The notes: generated from the sequence alone by a model not told the origin. A stretch of 30,000 bases of DNA from Stramonita haemastoma (GCA_030674155.1 CM060320.1:31090308-31120307), one strand, 5' to 3'. Shown: positions 9,576 to 20,420, counted from the stretch's first letter. Program-made: numbers and translations.

Positions 9576-9770
9576 CTCTCCTTATTGTTAAAATCCTTTG
9601 TTGTTGCCTTTCATTCTTTAAAATTACATCGGTCTTATTTTTACAATGCAAACTATGATACTCTCTTCTAATGCTTGAATTTTGCAACTCTCGGTTTAGA
9701 GGTTTACAGTTTTTTTCACTACACAATAAACCAGAAGGGTTATCTTTAAAATCCATTTCAAGATGAATCA

Positions 9771-9956
<186 letters not shown>

Positions 9957-9978
9957 TTGATTTATCTAACCCCCCCCC

Positions 9979-10900
9979 CGCCTGTGCATTCCATGCATGC
10001 CAAAGGTGTGTATCAACAATCAAGCTTCCTTAATAATAGAAAAATATATCGCAAAAAATCTGTAGATAACCAACACCAAAGAATAACACTTTACAGTAAG
10101 TGTGGACATTTCTCCAGCCATTCCAAGCCAGACTTTTCTGAAGAAATCTGTCTTTCTTATAAGTATTTTAAAGTTCCACACACTGTTACATGTTATCGTG
10201 TGTTTTTCTAGCACTCCAGATCATAAATGTCAGAACAAATCTATCCTTTTTATTGACAGTTCTTTTCAAGTCGTGCATACTGTTACATGTTAGCCTATAT
10301 CAAACTTGCAGGTTGTTTCCTGATCTATTAAAAAAAAAAAAAAAACTCGCAGATTCAGCTGTGAACTCTAAGCACTAAATGCTACTAGCTTTGATTAACA
10401 AAAAAGAAAATAGTCATGAATCTTTGGACCATTTACACGAAATTGTATTATTTTTTTCTGTCTTCAGCTGTCTTGTCGGTTCTGCCCTTGCCAGTCAAGA
10501 ATTAACGCAAAGAAAAAGAGATCACTTCAAGGGAGTGAATTAACATTACGGGTTTCCTGTCTCAATTGCATCGAAGTAATAGCTTTCATGCAAATGGCAT
10601 CCACGCATGCAACAAATGTTAGAGGGGAAAATAAAAAAAACAAGAAAAGGTCTAAATCTTTACTCGTGTGAATTGGATTAAAAACTATTATTAAAAAAAA
10701 ACACACACACGCAAACAAAACAAAAACTGAGCAGATGACAAGACAATGAAAAGTTACTGCTACACTTATATTGTTCTTAGCAGATCAGTTTTTAGCTGTT
10801 TAATTACTTTTGCACGTCGTTACTGTCTGGCGTTTTGTTTGCTTCTTTGTTTGTGTCTGTCGCTGTGTAGCACATGCTCTCTGTGCCTGTTATCTCTTTT
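9979..10900. other. AT-rich non-coding DNA
   Basis: No supported gene. It holds a short direct repeat (CACTGTTACATGTTA-type, about 10180 and 10279), a 17-base A run near 10329 and an A-rich patch near 10690. Confidence 0.4.
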
Positions 10901-10904
10901 TTTT

Positions 10905-11061
<157 letters not shown>

Positions 11062-11076
11062 CATGCAAAATTGTAG

Positions 11077-11091
11077 GCATACACACACACG

Positions 11092-11170
<79 letters not shown>

Positions 11171-11173
11171 GTA
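11077..11173. repeat. Alternating purine-pyrimidine tract (AC/GC)n
   Basis: Ninety-seven bases of unbroken purine-pyrimidine alternation: CATACAC, then GC repeats, then about 68 bp of AC, ending in GCGTA. The composition favours left-handed Z-DNA. Confidence 0.9.
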
Positions 11174-11295
11174 AGCACTCACGCACGCATACACATTTAT
11201 AGGTAACATATTTATCCTTTTCTTCAACTTGTTGAACACGTTCTTTGTTATATATGACATCACCATACACAGTTTTTCAAGGTAAAAAGAGACAA

Positions 11296-11384
11296 GTCAG
11301 ACAGGCAGACAGACAGACACAGACAAAGAGAGAGATGGGGGGCAAGGCAAAGCACAGACAGACAGACAGACAGACAGGCAGACG
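11296..11384. repeat. (CAGA)n tract
   Basis: Two blocks of CAGA tetranucleotides separated by a G-rich interruption at 11327-11352. Confidence 0.9.
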
Positions 11385-11580
11385 AAAGATGCAGTTGCAA
11401 TAAGAAAAGCAGGAACAGAGATAACAGAGATAGTTAAGTTAGCAGCTTAATCACACCTGATAACGACAGGAACTCTGAACACCCCTCTCCACTTCAACGT
11501 TCACTGAGTTTGTGGCCAGGTGTGCGACATCACCACCTGCTTTTCTGGCATCACTGCCTCCTCTGGTGACCAGGGTTGTG

Positions 11581-11650
11581 TTTTCTCTCTGTAGTCTCTG
11601 TCTCTTTCTCTGTCTCTCTGTCTCTCTGTCTCTCTGTCTCTGTCTCTCTC

Positions 11651-11737
<87 letters not shown>

Positions 11738-11743
11738 CCCCAC

Positions 11744-11800
<57 letters not shown>
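11581..11800. repeat. CT-rich tract abutting a LINE remnant
   Basis: TGTC/CT units with periodic CTCCTC slips. The right end joins LINE-derived sequence directly at 11801, where a small hairpin (CAGCCAC-ACA-GTGGCTG, 11801-11817) lies. Confidence 0.95.
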
Positions 11801-11802
<2 letters not shown>

Positions 11803-12324
11803 GCCACACAGTGGCTGAGTAGAGACGTAGGATGTGAATATAGTTTCATTAATGAATTTAAAGATAGACTTATTTCATGCTACAAACAGAACTGACATTC
11901 GGATTTAGAAAATAATGACAAATATATGTGGTATAGTTCCTTCAAAAGTGTCTTTCAAACAGAAAGATATCTGTCTTTTATAACCAACAAATGGTACAAG
12001 ATCAGTCTCAGTAGATTTCGGCTAAGAGTCAGTGGCCTTAAAAATTGTAAGTATTGGTTTTTAAGTGAAGATAACTCTAACGATAATATATGCCCTTCAT
12101 GCCGAAATGCCACAGAAGACGAATTTCACTTTCTTTTCGATTGTATGGCCTATTCTGATAAACGCAAAAACTGTGAGGCGCTAAGTGTGTTTAAAGGCAT
12201 TGCTGATATGAATTCTGTTGCAAATATTCTATCTGTCAGCAGTGAAGAGAAAATAGAAAGTCTAGCTAAATTCATTGGAGAAGCAATGAATATTAGGAAA
12301 AAGATAACGGAACAGAGTAACTAG
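11801..12324 (+). pseudogene. C-terminal end of a non-LTR retrotransposon ORF2 (dead, 5'-truncated)
   Basis: A single reading frame runs from the edge of the CT tract to the TAG at 12322, broken by one TGA at 11893-11895. The 132 codons from the ATG at 11926 contain residues typical of the region after the reverse transcriptase domain of LINEs: FKSVFQTERYLSF (6-18), a basic stretch RFRLRVSGLKN (30-40) and a zinc-knuckle-like C-x2-C-x8-H-x4-C (Cys56, Cys59, His68, Cys73) within CPSCRNATEDEFHFLFDC. That last motif is common downstream of RT in I/Jockey/CR1-like elements; I do not assign a clade. The residues before the TGA (FINEFKDRLISCYKQN) also fit this region. Endonuclease and RT domains are absent. 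The 5' break falls at the CT tract, suggesting truncated insertion or later loss. Not a functional gene. Confidence 0.7.
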
Positions 12325-12392
12325 TCCTTAGATGGTCCTTTATTGATTCTGTTAGTGGGGGGGGGGGGGGGAGGGAGGAGAGAGAGAGAGAG

Positions 12393-12474
<82 letters not shown>

Positions 12475-12489
12475 CGTGTGTGCGTGTGT

Positions 12490-12547
<58 letters not shown>

Positions 12548-12699
12548 CTGCGTGGCAATTAGAATGTGCAGTAGTATATGTAAGTGCGAAGTGAGAGGAA
12601 AATTTGAAAAATGTTATTATGTTACACGAATTCATCTGAACTTGTTATTCCCCCTTGTCTACAGGGCTGTAATGCTGTATGGACAATAAAACTGTGTCA

Positions 12700-12700
<1 letters not shown>
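12325..12700 (+). mobile_element. 3' untranslated end of the LINE remnant, with G/GA/GT tract
   Basis: After the stop codon a G run (12358-12371), a GA repeat and a GT repeat (to 12544) interrupt the sequence. It resumes as ordinary DNA and ends with a C-run/G-run stem (CCCT at 12652, AGGG at 12663), AATAAA at 12685-12690 and a short GTCAGT repeat that passes into microsatellite. A stem followed by AATAAA and a short tandem repeat is a usual LINE 3' end. Assignment to the same element as the upstream frame rests on position. Confidence 0.6.
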
Positions 12701-13134
<434 letters not shown>

Positions 13135-13144
13135 TCTCTCTTCT

Positions 13145-13218
<74 letters not shown>
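13135..13218. repeat. (TC)n tract
   Basis: CT repeat of about 84 bp with two slips. Confidence 0.95.
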
Positions 13219-13221
<3 letters not shown>

Positions 13222-13305
13222 CCTCTTATCTCAAGCTGCTGACCCCAGTTGACAGGTTGTTCCCAGCTACATGACACGTCCAATAAACTTTCTAGTCTAA
13301 CGTCA
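13219..13305 (+). mobile_element. Short LINE-like 3' end
   Basis: A GC-richer insert (ACCTCTTATCTCAAGCTGCT and onward) ending in CAATAAAC (AATAAA 13282-13287). It is the third AATAAA-ended fragment after a CT tract within 600 bp. The downstream boundary is not clear. Confidence 0.35.
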
Positions 13306-13735
13306 CACACATGAAGATGGCTCCTACAGATTCTTCCTGGTGTGCCTCATTTGATAAAGCTCCAGGTGAATTTCAGACTGTGTGTGGCATGTCGAAATGT
13401 CAGAACTGATTTGACGTAGTTTTCTCTGTCATTGCCTTGATATATACAGTTAGAACTTGGATATTGATTGCTGTACAGCTTATGTTTTGTGTGGTTTGTT
13501 CCATTGCATATGAACTGGGAGCACTTTTGGACAAATTTGATGTCTGTAGCAATTTCGTTGATAGTCCAAGCTGTTCTGACAAATTTGCATCACATTATTC
13601 AATCTTAAGTAAATTTGTAAAACTTGAAAACTTGGGGGAAATTATGAAGTGTTATTTTGTAGTGACAGAAAATCTGTATTGTGCATGACAGCTATCCCTT
13701 AGAGAATCTTCAAGATTTTTCTTTTGAAAGTATCA
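13306..13735. other. Non-coding interval, weak open frame
   Basis: An 83-codon frame at 13437-13688 starts with hydrophobic residues (WILIAVQLMFCVVCSIAY), but I recognise no family, and length alone does not exceed chance. Treated as non-coding. Confidence 0.35.
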
Positions 13736-13736
13736 T

Positions 13737-13738
<2 letters not shown>

Positions 13739-13823
<85 letters not shown>
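13739..13823. repeat. (AC)n microsatellite
   Basis: Eighty-five bases of AC with one slip at 13767. Confidence 0.95.
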
Positions 13824-13824
<1 letters not shown>

Positions 13825-13954
13825 TCATATACACACAGCATCTTTTTTCCAAGTAATAATAGAGGTTTTTGAGAGACAGAAATGGGCATTCGCCTTTTTG
13901 GACCACACGTTGCCTGAAAAAGGAAAACAAGATGAAAAAGGTTAGATAGAAACT

Positions 13955-14190
13955 TTGATGCTAAATTGTAGCATCTGCCTTAGGCACAAAGATGTGGGCA
14001 AAGGGAGAAAGGCAAATCCATTCTTTCTGTGCCAGATGAAGTCTTTTTTTCTTTTCATCTCTCCATGGTTTATAAATGGAATGCTGCATACTCTGCAAGT
14101 GTTTGGATAATTGTATTGACTTTCAGCCGCCATGATTTGCCACGTAAACAATCATTAACTAGGTAAATAGTGATAGCATTTCCTTTTTCT
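13955..14190 (-). repeat. Repeat C copy at 14 kb (inverted)
   Basis: Reverse complement of the family. ACTAGGTAAATAG at 14159 corresponds to CTATTTACCCAGCT, TTGACTTTCAGCCGCCATGA at 14118 to the CAGCAGAAAGTCGAT segment, and ATCTGCCTTAGGCACAAA at 13973 to TTTGTGCCTAAGGCAGG. Divergence is higher than within the array at 24.7-30 kb. It shares details with the inverted copy at 16170, such as ATAATTGTATTGACTTTC, so these two form a subgroup. Confidence 0.7.
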
Positions 14191-14660
14191 CTGATATAGC
14201 CTCCTTTGGAATTTTTTTGTGAAGATTTCATGTTTTGTTTTGTTTTTTTGCTTTGTTTTTTTTCTTAAAGAGAGAGGGACTTGGATGATTTTTGTAAGGT
14301 GAGATTGAAATGGGATGGGCCCTGGGGGATGAAGAGTTTTGTCTTGTTTTTTTTAAAGAAGTTGTGTGGGCTGTTGTTTTGCTTGTTGGGGTTTTTTTTA
14401 AGCAGGGGGTAGTTTTTTTATCTTGTATAAGGGATCGTTTTAAATATTTTCTTCTTCTTTTTTTGTTGTTGTTGTTAATATTTTTGGCCATTTTTTTCTA
14501 TAAAATGCAATGCTCTAATGGCGGTTTTTTGTTTAAAAATGCATTGTGCTCTTGTTTTCATTTTGTTTAGTGTTTTTTTTTAATTCTGCTTTGTTAATGG
14601 GAGGGGGGAGTACTACGTCTAAGAGCTATCATCTCCTTCCCATTACTTTTTTTCTGCAGC
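14191..14660. other. T- and G/T-rich non-coding DNA
   Basis: Runs such as TTTTGTTTTG and GTTGTTGTTGTT on the plus strand. Parts resemble 16440-16660 beyond the other inverted repeat C copy (for example ATAAGGGATCG against ATAAGGGACAG), so the inverted element probably extends into this stretch. No credible gene. Confidence 0.45.
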
Positions 14661-14667
14661 ATGCTTC

Positions 14668-14777
14668 TTTCTGTTTCTCTCTCTGTCCATGTTCTCTGTT
14701 TCTCTATATCTGTCTTTCTTCTGTCTTCTCTACTCTGTCTCTGTCTTTCTCTCTCTGTGTCTGTATCTGTTCTGTCT

Positions 14778-14814
<37 letters not shown>

Positions 14815-14918
14815 GTCTGTCTTCTGCTCTGTCTCTCTGTTTCTCTGTTCTGTCTCCTCTGTCTCTATCTCTGTCTCTCTGTCTCTGTCTCTCTGTCTCT
14901 CTCTGTCTCTCTCTGTCT

Positions 14919-15009
<91 letters not shown>

Positions 15010-15092
15010 CTCTCATCTCCTCTCCTCTCTCCTCTACTTTCCTCTCCTCACCTCTCTAGCTATTATATCTCTTCTCTCTATTTCTCCCCCCC

Positions 15093-15123
<31 letters not shown>

Positions 15124-15170
15124 CTCCCCTCTCTTCCTTTCTTTCTTTCTTTCTTTCGGTCTCTGTTTCT
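14668..15170. repeat. Long CT-rich tract (about 500 bp)
   Basis: Imperfect TGTC/CTGT units at the left, about 85 bp of pure CT around 14920-14990, then CTCCTC, a C run near 15087 and TTTC repeats at about 15138-15158. Large open frames encode only Ser/Leu or Arg/Glu repeats. Confidence 0.95.
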
Positions 15171-15588
15171 GTTTTTCTTTCTTTGACTTTTCTCTTTCTA
15201 TTCCGAAAGCAGCTAAGTTTTTCTCTCCGATCACTTTTAATTCAGGAAGATGTCTAGACGAATTTCATTTTGCTGACATTACTAAACCCTGATAGATTTG
15301 CAAAATCTGTAAGTCTACGCACTGATTAGAATCTATGATCCATTGTTGCCCATTTGAGGAATGAAAATCAAATTACATCATTCACAAAGTTAAAGATTGG
15401 AACTAGTTGGTCTGTATTGATTTTGTTACGTTATCTGCATAGTGTCTCGAAAATGTTAAATCCTTTGATCCTCCATTGGTAATTTAAAATCATTTGATAG
15501 CTTAGATTAGCTCATTCCTCAAACAACTCCAGTGTTTAAAGGTGAAAATTTAAAGAATCTTTGGAACAGCCTTTCATCAAAACCCACA
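15171..15588. other. Unique AT-rich non-coding DNA
   Basis: No supported gene or repeat. Confidence 0.4.
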
Positions 15589-15589
15589 A

Positions 15590-15660
15590 CCTCCCTGCCT
15601 TGTTTGACTAACTGTCTGTCTGCGTCTGTCTGCGAATAAAGATTATTCATTCATTCATTC
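15590..15660 (+). mobile_element. Retrotransposon 3' end with (ATTC)n tail
   Basis: CTGTCTGTCTGCG, then AATAAA (15635-15640), GATTATTC and an ATTC tandem tail to 15660. AATAAA followed by a tetranucleotide tail is a common LINE or LINE-dependent SINE terminus. The body to the left is not recognisable. Confidence 0.5.
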
Positions 15661-15862
15661 GTTGTCTCTTTGTCTATCCATCTCTCTTGCTGACTCTGTC
15701 TTCATCTGTCTTCTCTATCTGTATGTTTTCCTCTCTCTTTGTATGAACGCGCATGTTTTCTTTCTACACGAGTTCAAGCTCGCTTTTGTACATACAGATG
15801 GACATAAAAATACCACTCTGCGTACGAAGAATAATCAAATAACTTAGAAAAAGCAAAAAGGT

Positions 15863-16134
15863 GGTAAAGGTGCCCTATAACCGAGGCGGTCGTGGGTGAG
15901 TGAGGCATCAGAGACCTCAGCTTCTCTAAGGGCCAGCATATTGAGGGCGGTGCCCACCTCCTCTCCCTTGCTGCTTTACCTTCCCTGACCCTAGAGAGAG
16001 GGCAGGTACCCATTTACAGCTGGGTGAGCTGGGGAACTGTACTGATGGCAAGGTGCGCAAATGGTCACCCATCCGAATGGTAACCACGCTGTGGGAAAGA
16101 GAGTGCTCTGACCACTGAGCTATTCCGTCTCCCC
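15863..16134 (-). mobile_element. SINE-A copy 4 (near full length)
   Basis: Reverse orientation, with box A TAGCTCAGTGG (complement of 16112-16122). The body contains GGGCCAGCATATTGAGGGCG and CTTGCTGCTTTACCTTCCCT as in the other copies. The segment between box A and the middle of the element is about 15 bp shorter than in copy 1. No convincing target-site duplication; both flanks are A-rich. Confidence 0.85.
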
Positions 16135-16164
16135 ACCGAAGACAAAAGAGAAAGAAATATCAAT

Positions 16165-16225
16165 AGAAAGCTTCATGCAAAACTGAGACATCTGCCCTGG
16201 GCACACAAAAAATAAGAGAGTAAAG

Positions 16226-16305
<80 letters not shown>

Positions 16306-16430
16306 ATCACCAGTGGAAAGCTATATGCTGCGCAAGCGTCTTGATAATTGTATTGACTTTCTGCCGCCATGATTCACCTTGCAAACAGTCATCAACTGAG
16401 TAAATAGTCAGGATATTTTCTCTTTCCTTG
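16165..16430 (-). repeat. Repeat C copy at 16 kb (inverted), split by a CT tract
   Basis: ACTGAGTAAATAGTC near 16395, ATAATTGTATTGACTTTCTG near 16344 and ATCTGCCCTGGGCACAC near 16190 match the copy at 13955 in the same order. A 72-bp pure CT tract (16231-16302) sits where the 14-kb copy has only CTTTTCATCTCTCC. The tract therefore arose within this copy. Confidence 0.7.
16231..16303. repeat. (TC)36 microsatellite inside repeat C
   Basis: Uninterrupted CT repeat within the inverted repeat C copy. Confidence 0.95.
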
Positions 16431-16684
16431 GGACCATTTTTTTTTTATTTAGTTTTTTTTTTTTACATAAAGGGTCGTCTTCTTTGATAAGGGACAGTTT
16501 TTAGTTTGTGGTTTTGTTTCGGGTTTTCCTTTCATTTTAGGGAGGTATGTGGTTGCCATGGGTATTTTTCACCATATCCATTCAATTTGCTCCCAGCTTT
16601 TATTTTATTCGGTATTTTCTGTTGTTGTTTTTTTTTGTTTAAAATATTGTAGAGGAGAAGGCTAAATTTTGGTGCTCGCTGTTC

Positions 16685-16780
16685 TTCTCTGTCTATCTGT
16701 CTGTTTGTCTGTCTCTCTGTCTCTCTTTCTCTGCCTCTGTCTCTGTCTCTGTCTCTCTGTCTCTCTGTCTCTCTGTCTCC

Positions 16781-16817
<37 letters not shown>

Positions 16818-16881
16818 TGTCTCCCTCTCTCTCTCTGTCTCTGTCTCTCTGCGTCTGTATCTCTGTATTCTCTTTCTTGTC

Positions 16882-16948
<67 letters not shown>

Positions 16949-16952
16949 CTCG
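16685..16952. repeat. CT-rich tract with TGTC blocks
   Basis: Mixed CT, TGTC and CTGC units. It lies about 290 bp from the anchor of the inverted repeat C copy, on the side where plus-oriented copies carry a purine tract. Confidence 0.95.
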
Positions 16953-16990
16953 CTCAAATTTGCTCTCATCCTTTTTTTCCCTTTTAGTGA

Positions 16991-17019
16991 TTTTATTTTA
17001 TTTTATTTTATTTTATTTT
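16991..17019. repeat. (TTTTA)n short tandem repeat
   Basis: Five to six TTTTA units. Confidence 0.9.
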
Positions 17020-17680
17020 CATTTTAATTGGTCCTGTGACAGCGAAAGAAGAGGATTTAAAGCAAGTGTGCATCCTAGGACTTCTCGTGTTTAATTGGCT
17101 CATCAATCATCAGTCACTCAAATCTTGCATAATAAAGTCATCAACATCCGATCCATTAAAAGGGGTTCATCCAAATTGCTCCAGGCTATGTCTGTGTTAA
17201 AGCTTGCAAGACCCGTGATTGAGAAAGCCTTTTGTGAAGGAGAAAGTTATCAGGGAAATTTTCGTCAACATTTGCACCCTGGGGAGAGCATTCTGCATGA
17301 GAAGAAACACTGTTTTTGTATCATTGAAATGTCTCTTCATTCAGTTTCTGAATTGCAATGTGAATCTTCTCAGAGATTTGACAAAAATTGATTAGCTCCT
17401 TTTTGACAGAAAATAATCATTGGCATGTCGTGTGTCAGTTTTTTTAATGACAGTTGAATTTGTGGTAGTGTGTGCCTAAGACACATTACATGGCAAATTA
17501 TCACGTGGAAAGTACACTGACTTTTTTCCTTTCACACAATATCAAAATGTCCTATAAGCAGTATGAAAGTTACTGCCTTCAAAATGTGCTGAAAGCACTT
17601 TTCAAACCACTTTTCAAAATTAACAGAAAAAAGGTTAACACAAACCCAAAACAGTAACCCAGTATAACAAACCATTCAGG
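17020..17680. other. Non-coding DNA before repeat D copy 2
   Basis: No supported gene. A 98-codon frame ending at 17391 lacks an ATG at its 5' end and resembles nothing I recognise. Confidence 0.4.
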
Positions 17681-18138
17681 GCATTGAACTACACCACCCA
17701 GCTGACACCTCTATCTTATGACCAAAATAATTACTCACTCTCTTAGTCCTGTAGTCCTTTCTATGCCCACAACTTTACCCATAGCCAATGTGGATGGATG
17801 AAAATGTAGTGGAATACAAAGGGAGATGTAGATGCTGACAGGAGAGTCTAATGCCTTTTGACAGGCAACAAATCCAGGTGTCAGTGTGATATGGAACCAG
17901 GGGGCAGAGGTCGTTCTGTCTTTCTGTCTGTCTGTCTGTATGTCTGTCTGTCTGTCCAGTTTCTGACAGCTGAGAAGTGGGCGTGGGGTTTTCCTCCTGA
18001 TCTAAGGAGGAAGAAAGGGTGACTGGGGGAATATATCAGTGCTGATTATACATGGGTGTATGCAGAGTTTCGCATTGAAAGGTGCTGTACCTGACAAGTT
18101 GAGAGGATGCAGGAAGAAAAGCCCAGAATATCAGTGGG

Positions 18139-18411
18139 AGGGGGGGGGGGGTAGCTCAGTAGTCAGAGCACTCGCTTTCCCAAGTGAAACATCGAGCGTG
18201 GCTACCAGTTGAATGGTGACTGTTTGCACGTCTTGACTTCAGTACAGTTCACCCAGCTGTGAGTGGGTACCTTCCCTCTTTAGAGTCAGGGAAAGTAAAG
18301 CAGCGAAGGAGAGGAGATGGGCGCCGCCCTCACTATGCTGGCCCCTAGAGAAGCTGAGGTCTGTGATGCCTCGCTTCCCTATGACCATATAGGTTATGGG
18401 ACACCTTTACC
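18139..18411 (+). mobile_element. SINE-A copy 5, inserted in repeat D
   Basis: Follows a run of about 12 G. Box A TAGCTCAGTAG (18152-18162) fits the Pol III consensus. The body and the GGGACACCTTTACC end match the other copies. It interrupts sequence that is continuous in repeat D copy 1, so the insertion is younger than the D duplication. No clear target-site duplication. Confidence 0.85.
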
Positions 18412-18600
18412 TTTTACACCTATGAAAGAAAACAAGGTTTAAGGGAAACAAAAGAGGGAAAAAAGGGAGTAGAGAACAGTTACAGGTAGATGAACAGACA
18501 AACTGGCAAAATGACAGACAAACAGAAAGATACAAAGACAAGTTCAGCACGAGAAACAGAAACGACACAAAGAAAGGATAGTGGGAAATGAGAGGCAAAC
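18412..18600. other. A-rich sequence inside repeat D copy 2
   Basis: Purine-rich AAAC/GACA sequence without a gene. It corresponds in position to 2300-2415 of copy 1. Confidence 0.4.
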
Positions 18601-18877
18601 TACACAGAAAGACAGACAGATCAATCGACAGACTGAGGGACAGACCGGCCGACCTTCAGACAGACAGATGGGTGATAAATGAATCAAAACCTTTAATTTC
18701 GACAGAGACAGACAGAGACAGACAGACAGACAGACAGATAGATAGATAGACAGATAGAAAGATAAAGAGAGAGAGAGACACACACACACACAGATACAGA
18801 GATAGAGACAGAGAGATTTGGATTCGGATTTAGACACAGAGAGACAGAGAGAGATATAGAGAGAGAGACAGAGAGAG
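18601..18877. repeat. (CAGA)n, (GATA)n and (CA)n mixed tract
   Basis: CAGA blocks at 18608-18670 and 18700-18735, GATA at 18736-18765, a short CA run at 18779-18793, then GAGA. Confidence 0.9.
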
Positions 18878-19001
18878 AAGAAGAAGAAGAAGAAGAAGAA
18901 GAAGAAGAAGAAGAAGAAGAAGAAGAAGAAGAACAAGAACAAGAACAAGAACAAGAAGAACAAGAAGAAGAAGAACAAGAAGAAGAAGAAGAAGAAGAAA
19001 G
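18878..19001. repeat. (AAG)n tract with AAC variants
   Basis: About 41 triplets, mostly GAA, with a block of GAACAA hexamers at about 18930-18965. Positionally equivalent to 2416-2502. Confidence 0.95.
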
Positions 19002-19035
19002 ACACCCATCAATACCTAGACCTCACAGCTGAAAT

Positions 19036-19058
19036 ACTCTCTCTTCTCTCCTCTCTCT

Positions 19059-19132
<74 letters not shown>

Positions 19133-19171
19133 CATCTATCTTATCTATCTATCTATCTATCTATCTATCTT
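19036..19171. repeat. (TC)n followed by (ATCT)n
   Basis: CT repeat to 19127, then ATCT tetranucleotides. Positionally equivalent to the CT tract at 2618-3102 but much shorter. Confidence 0.95.
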
Positions 19172-19779
19172 GTTTTTCACTGACATTTATATTTTTTAAA
19201 CATGTACTGGGGTATGCGACACGTCACTTAGCTCCCTCCCCCCCCCCCTCCTCTTTTTTCAATAAAAACTGCAAAAGGAATGCCATACATTCACACAAAT
19301 TACATCGTCTGGAAGTCACAATGAATAAGTCAGTTTGCCTTCAGCATTGTTGGGCAACTTGCAGACACTTTTGTCAGCACAGAGGTTATGGACAAACTAT
19401 AGAATATTCTAGAAGCTAACAACTTGTAAATGCTGTATTTTTGTTAAATATCATTTTGGAATTTAGAATGTGGCACCTTAGGCATTGACAAACTGGACAA
19501 GACAATTTGTACAAAATACAGTCTGACATCGGTATATGGCTAATTCCTGCAACTTTATTCTGTAACGAGGCACAATTTCAGGTTTGAATATGAGCTCATT
19601 CGAAAACAATACCACATCTAGTTAGAGAACCGGTTGTGACTGCATTACTCCAAATCACTCAATTTCGAAGATATATCATTGTCCTGGTCAGGCATGCAGC
19701 CTTGCCACAAACATGCAGTCATCTGGCTGGTAAAATAAACAACATGCCCTTTTCTTTGTTGTTATGACTGCATACTTCA

Positions 19780-19880
19780 TCATCATTGTCACAATCACCA
19801 CTATCATCATCACCAACATCATCATCATCATCATCGTCGTCGTCGTTGTTGTCATCATCATAACCATCATTATCATTATT
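19780..19880. repeat. Degenerate (ATC)n/(GTC)n triplet repeat
   Basis: CATCAT units with an inner GTCGTCGTCGTTGTTG block, imperfect throughout. Confidence 0.85.
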
Positions 19881-20089
19881 TTCATATCATAAAAGGTAAC
19901 ACAACAACCAGCATCACAACTACCATCACCGCAACCATTACCACCAATAATCATCTTCATAGCCTGCCAAGGCTTTGATGTTGGTTTTGTAGGCACTAAC
20001 ACCCAGCAGGAGATACAAGCCCACATGGCTCAAGTTAGCATATGTGCTTAATTACTGTATTAGCTTGAAAAACAGAGAAGAAAGATAAC

Positions 20090-20420
20090 AAGGGAGCAGA
20101 CAAGCTTTTAGCAAACCCCACGCGTAGTTAACTCCCATTAAGAAATCTTTGCTCATGACTTATTATAGTTTTGCTAACATTTTCTCCAGGAGAGTCATCA
20201 ATTTTCAAAATTAGACCCCCTGGGTAGTTTTTCAGCACTATCAAACGAGACCTGGCATAATTAAAATACCATTATAGTAATAATTAAATGCGTTCATTAA
20301 AGTAAATGAGTGTGCGTTACAAGTATAAGATCTTTTTTTCAGGAAAGAAATCCTGAAGAATGTACTTGTGCCCTTGTCATTTAAGAGCAATATTTGAGCA
20401 GACCCATGCGTTCATTACAG
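20090..20420. promoter_or_regulatory. Candidate conserved non-coding patch
   Basis: Repeat-free sequence with several TAATTA/ATTAAA cores (GGCATAATTAAAAT near 20255, AATAATTAAATG near 20279) and a 12-bp direct repeat ATGCGTTCATTA (20288-20299 and 20406-20417). This is inference only; such AT-rich motifs are frequent by chance. Confidence 0.2.

Larger units (their letters stand above)
17690..19390 (+). repeat. Repeat D copy 2, split by SINE-A
   Basis: The left flank (17735-18115) and right flank (19330-19387) align with repeat D copy 1 at 1855-3240. The internal order AAG tract then CT tract is kept. Differences are an inserted SINE-A (18139-18411), CAGA/GATA repeats before the AAG tract, and a TGTC expansion at about 17918-17957 where copy 1 has only CTGTCTGCCTGTCC. 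No coding capacity is visible. Confidence 0.7.

Noticed and set aside
12343..12635. Cys-Val and Thr-His dipeptide frames over the GT tract
   Set aside because: Products of a GT repeat inside a LINE 3' region.
13437..13688. 83-codon frame with a hydrophobic N-terminal stretch
   Set aside because: It could suggest a small membrane or secreted peptide, but there is no homology that I recognise and no promoter or polyadenylation context. Length is within chance.
14546..15292. 248-codon Ser/Leu-rich frame
   Set aside because: Microsatellite read-through in a CT tract; other frames over the same bases are equally open.
17095..17391. 98-codon frame with mixed composition
   Set aside because: Begins at TTG rather than ATG, matches nothing I know and lies alone in unique DNA.
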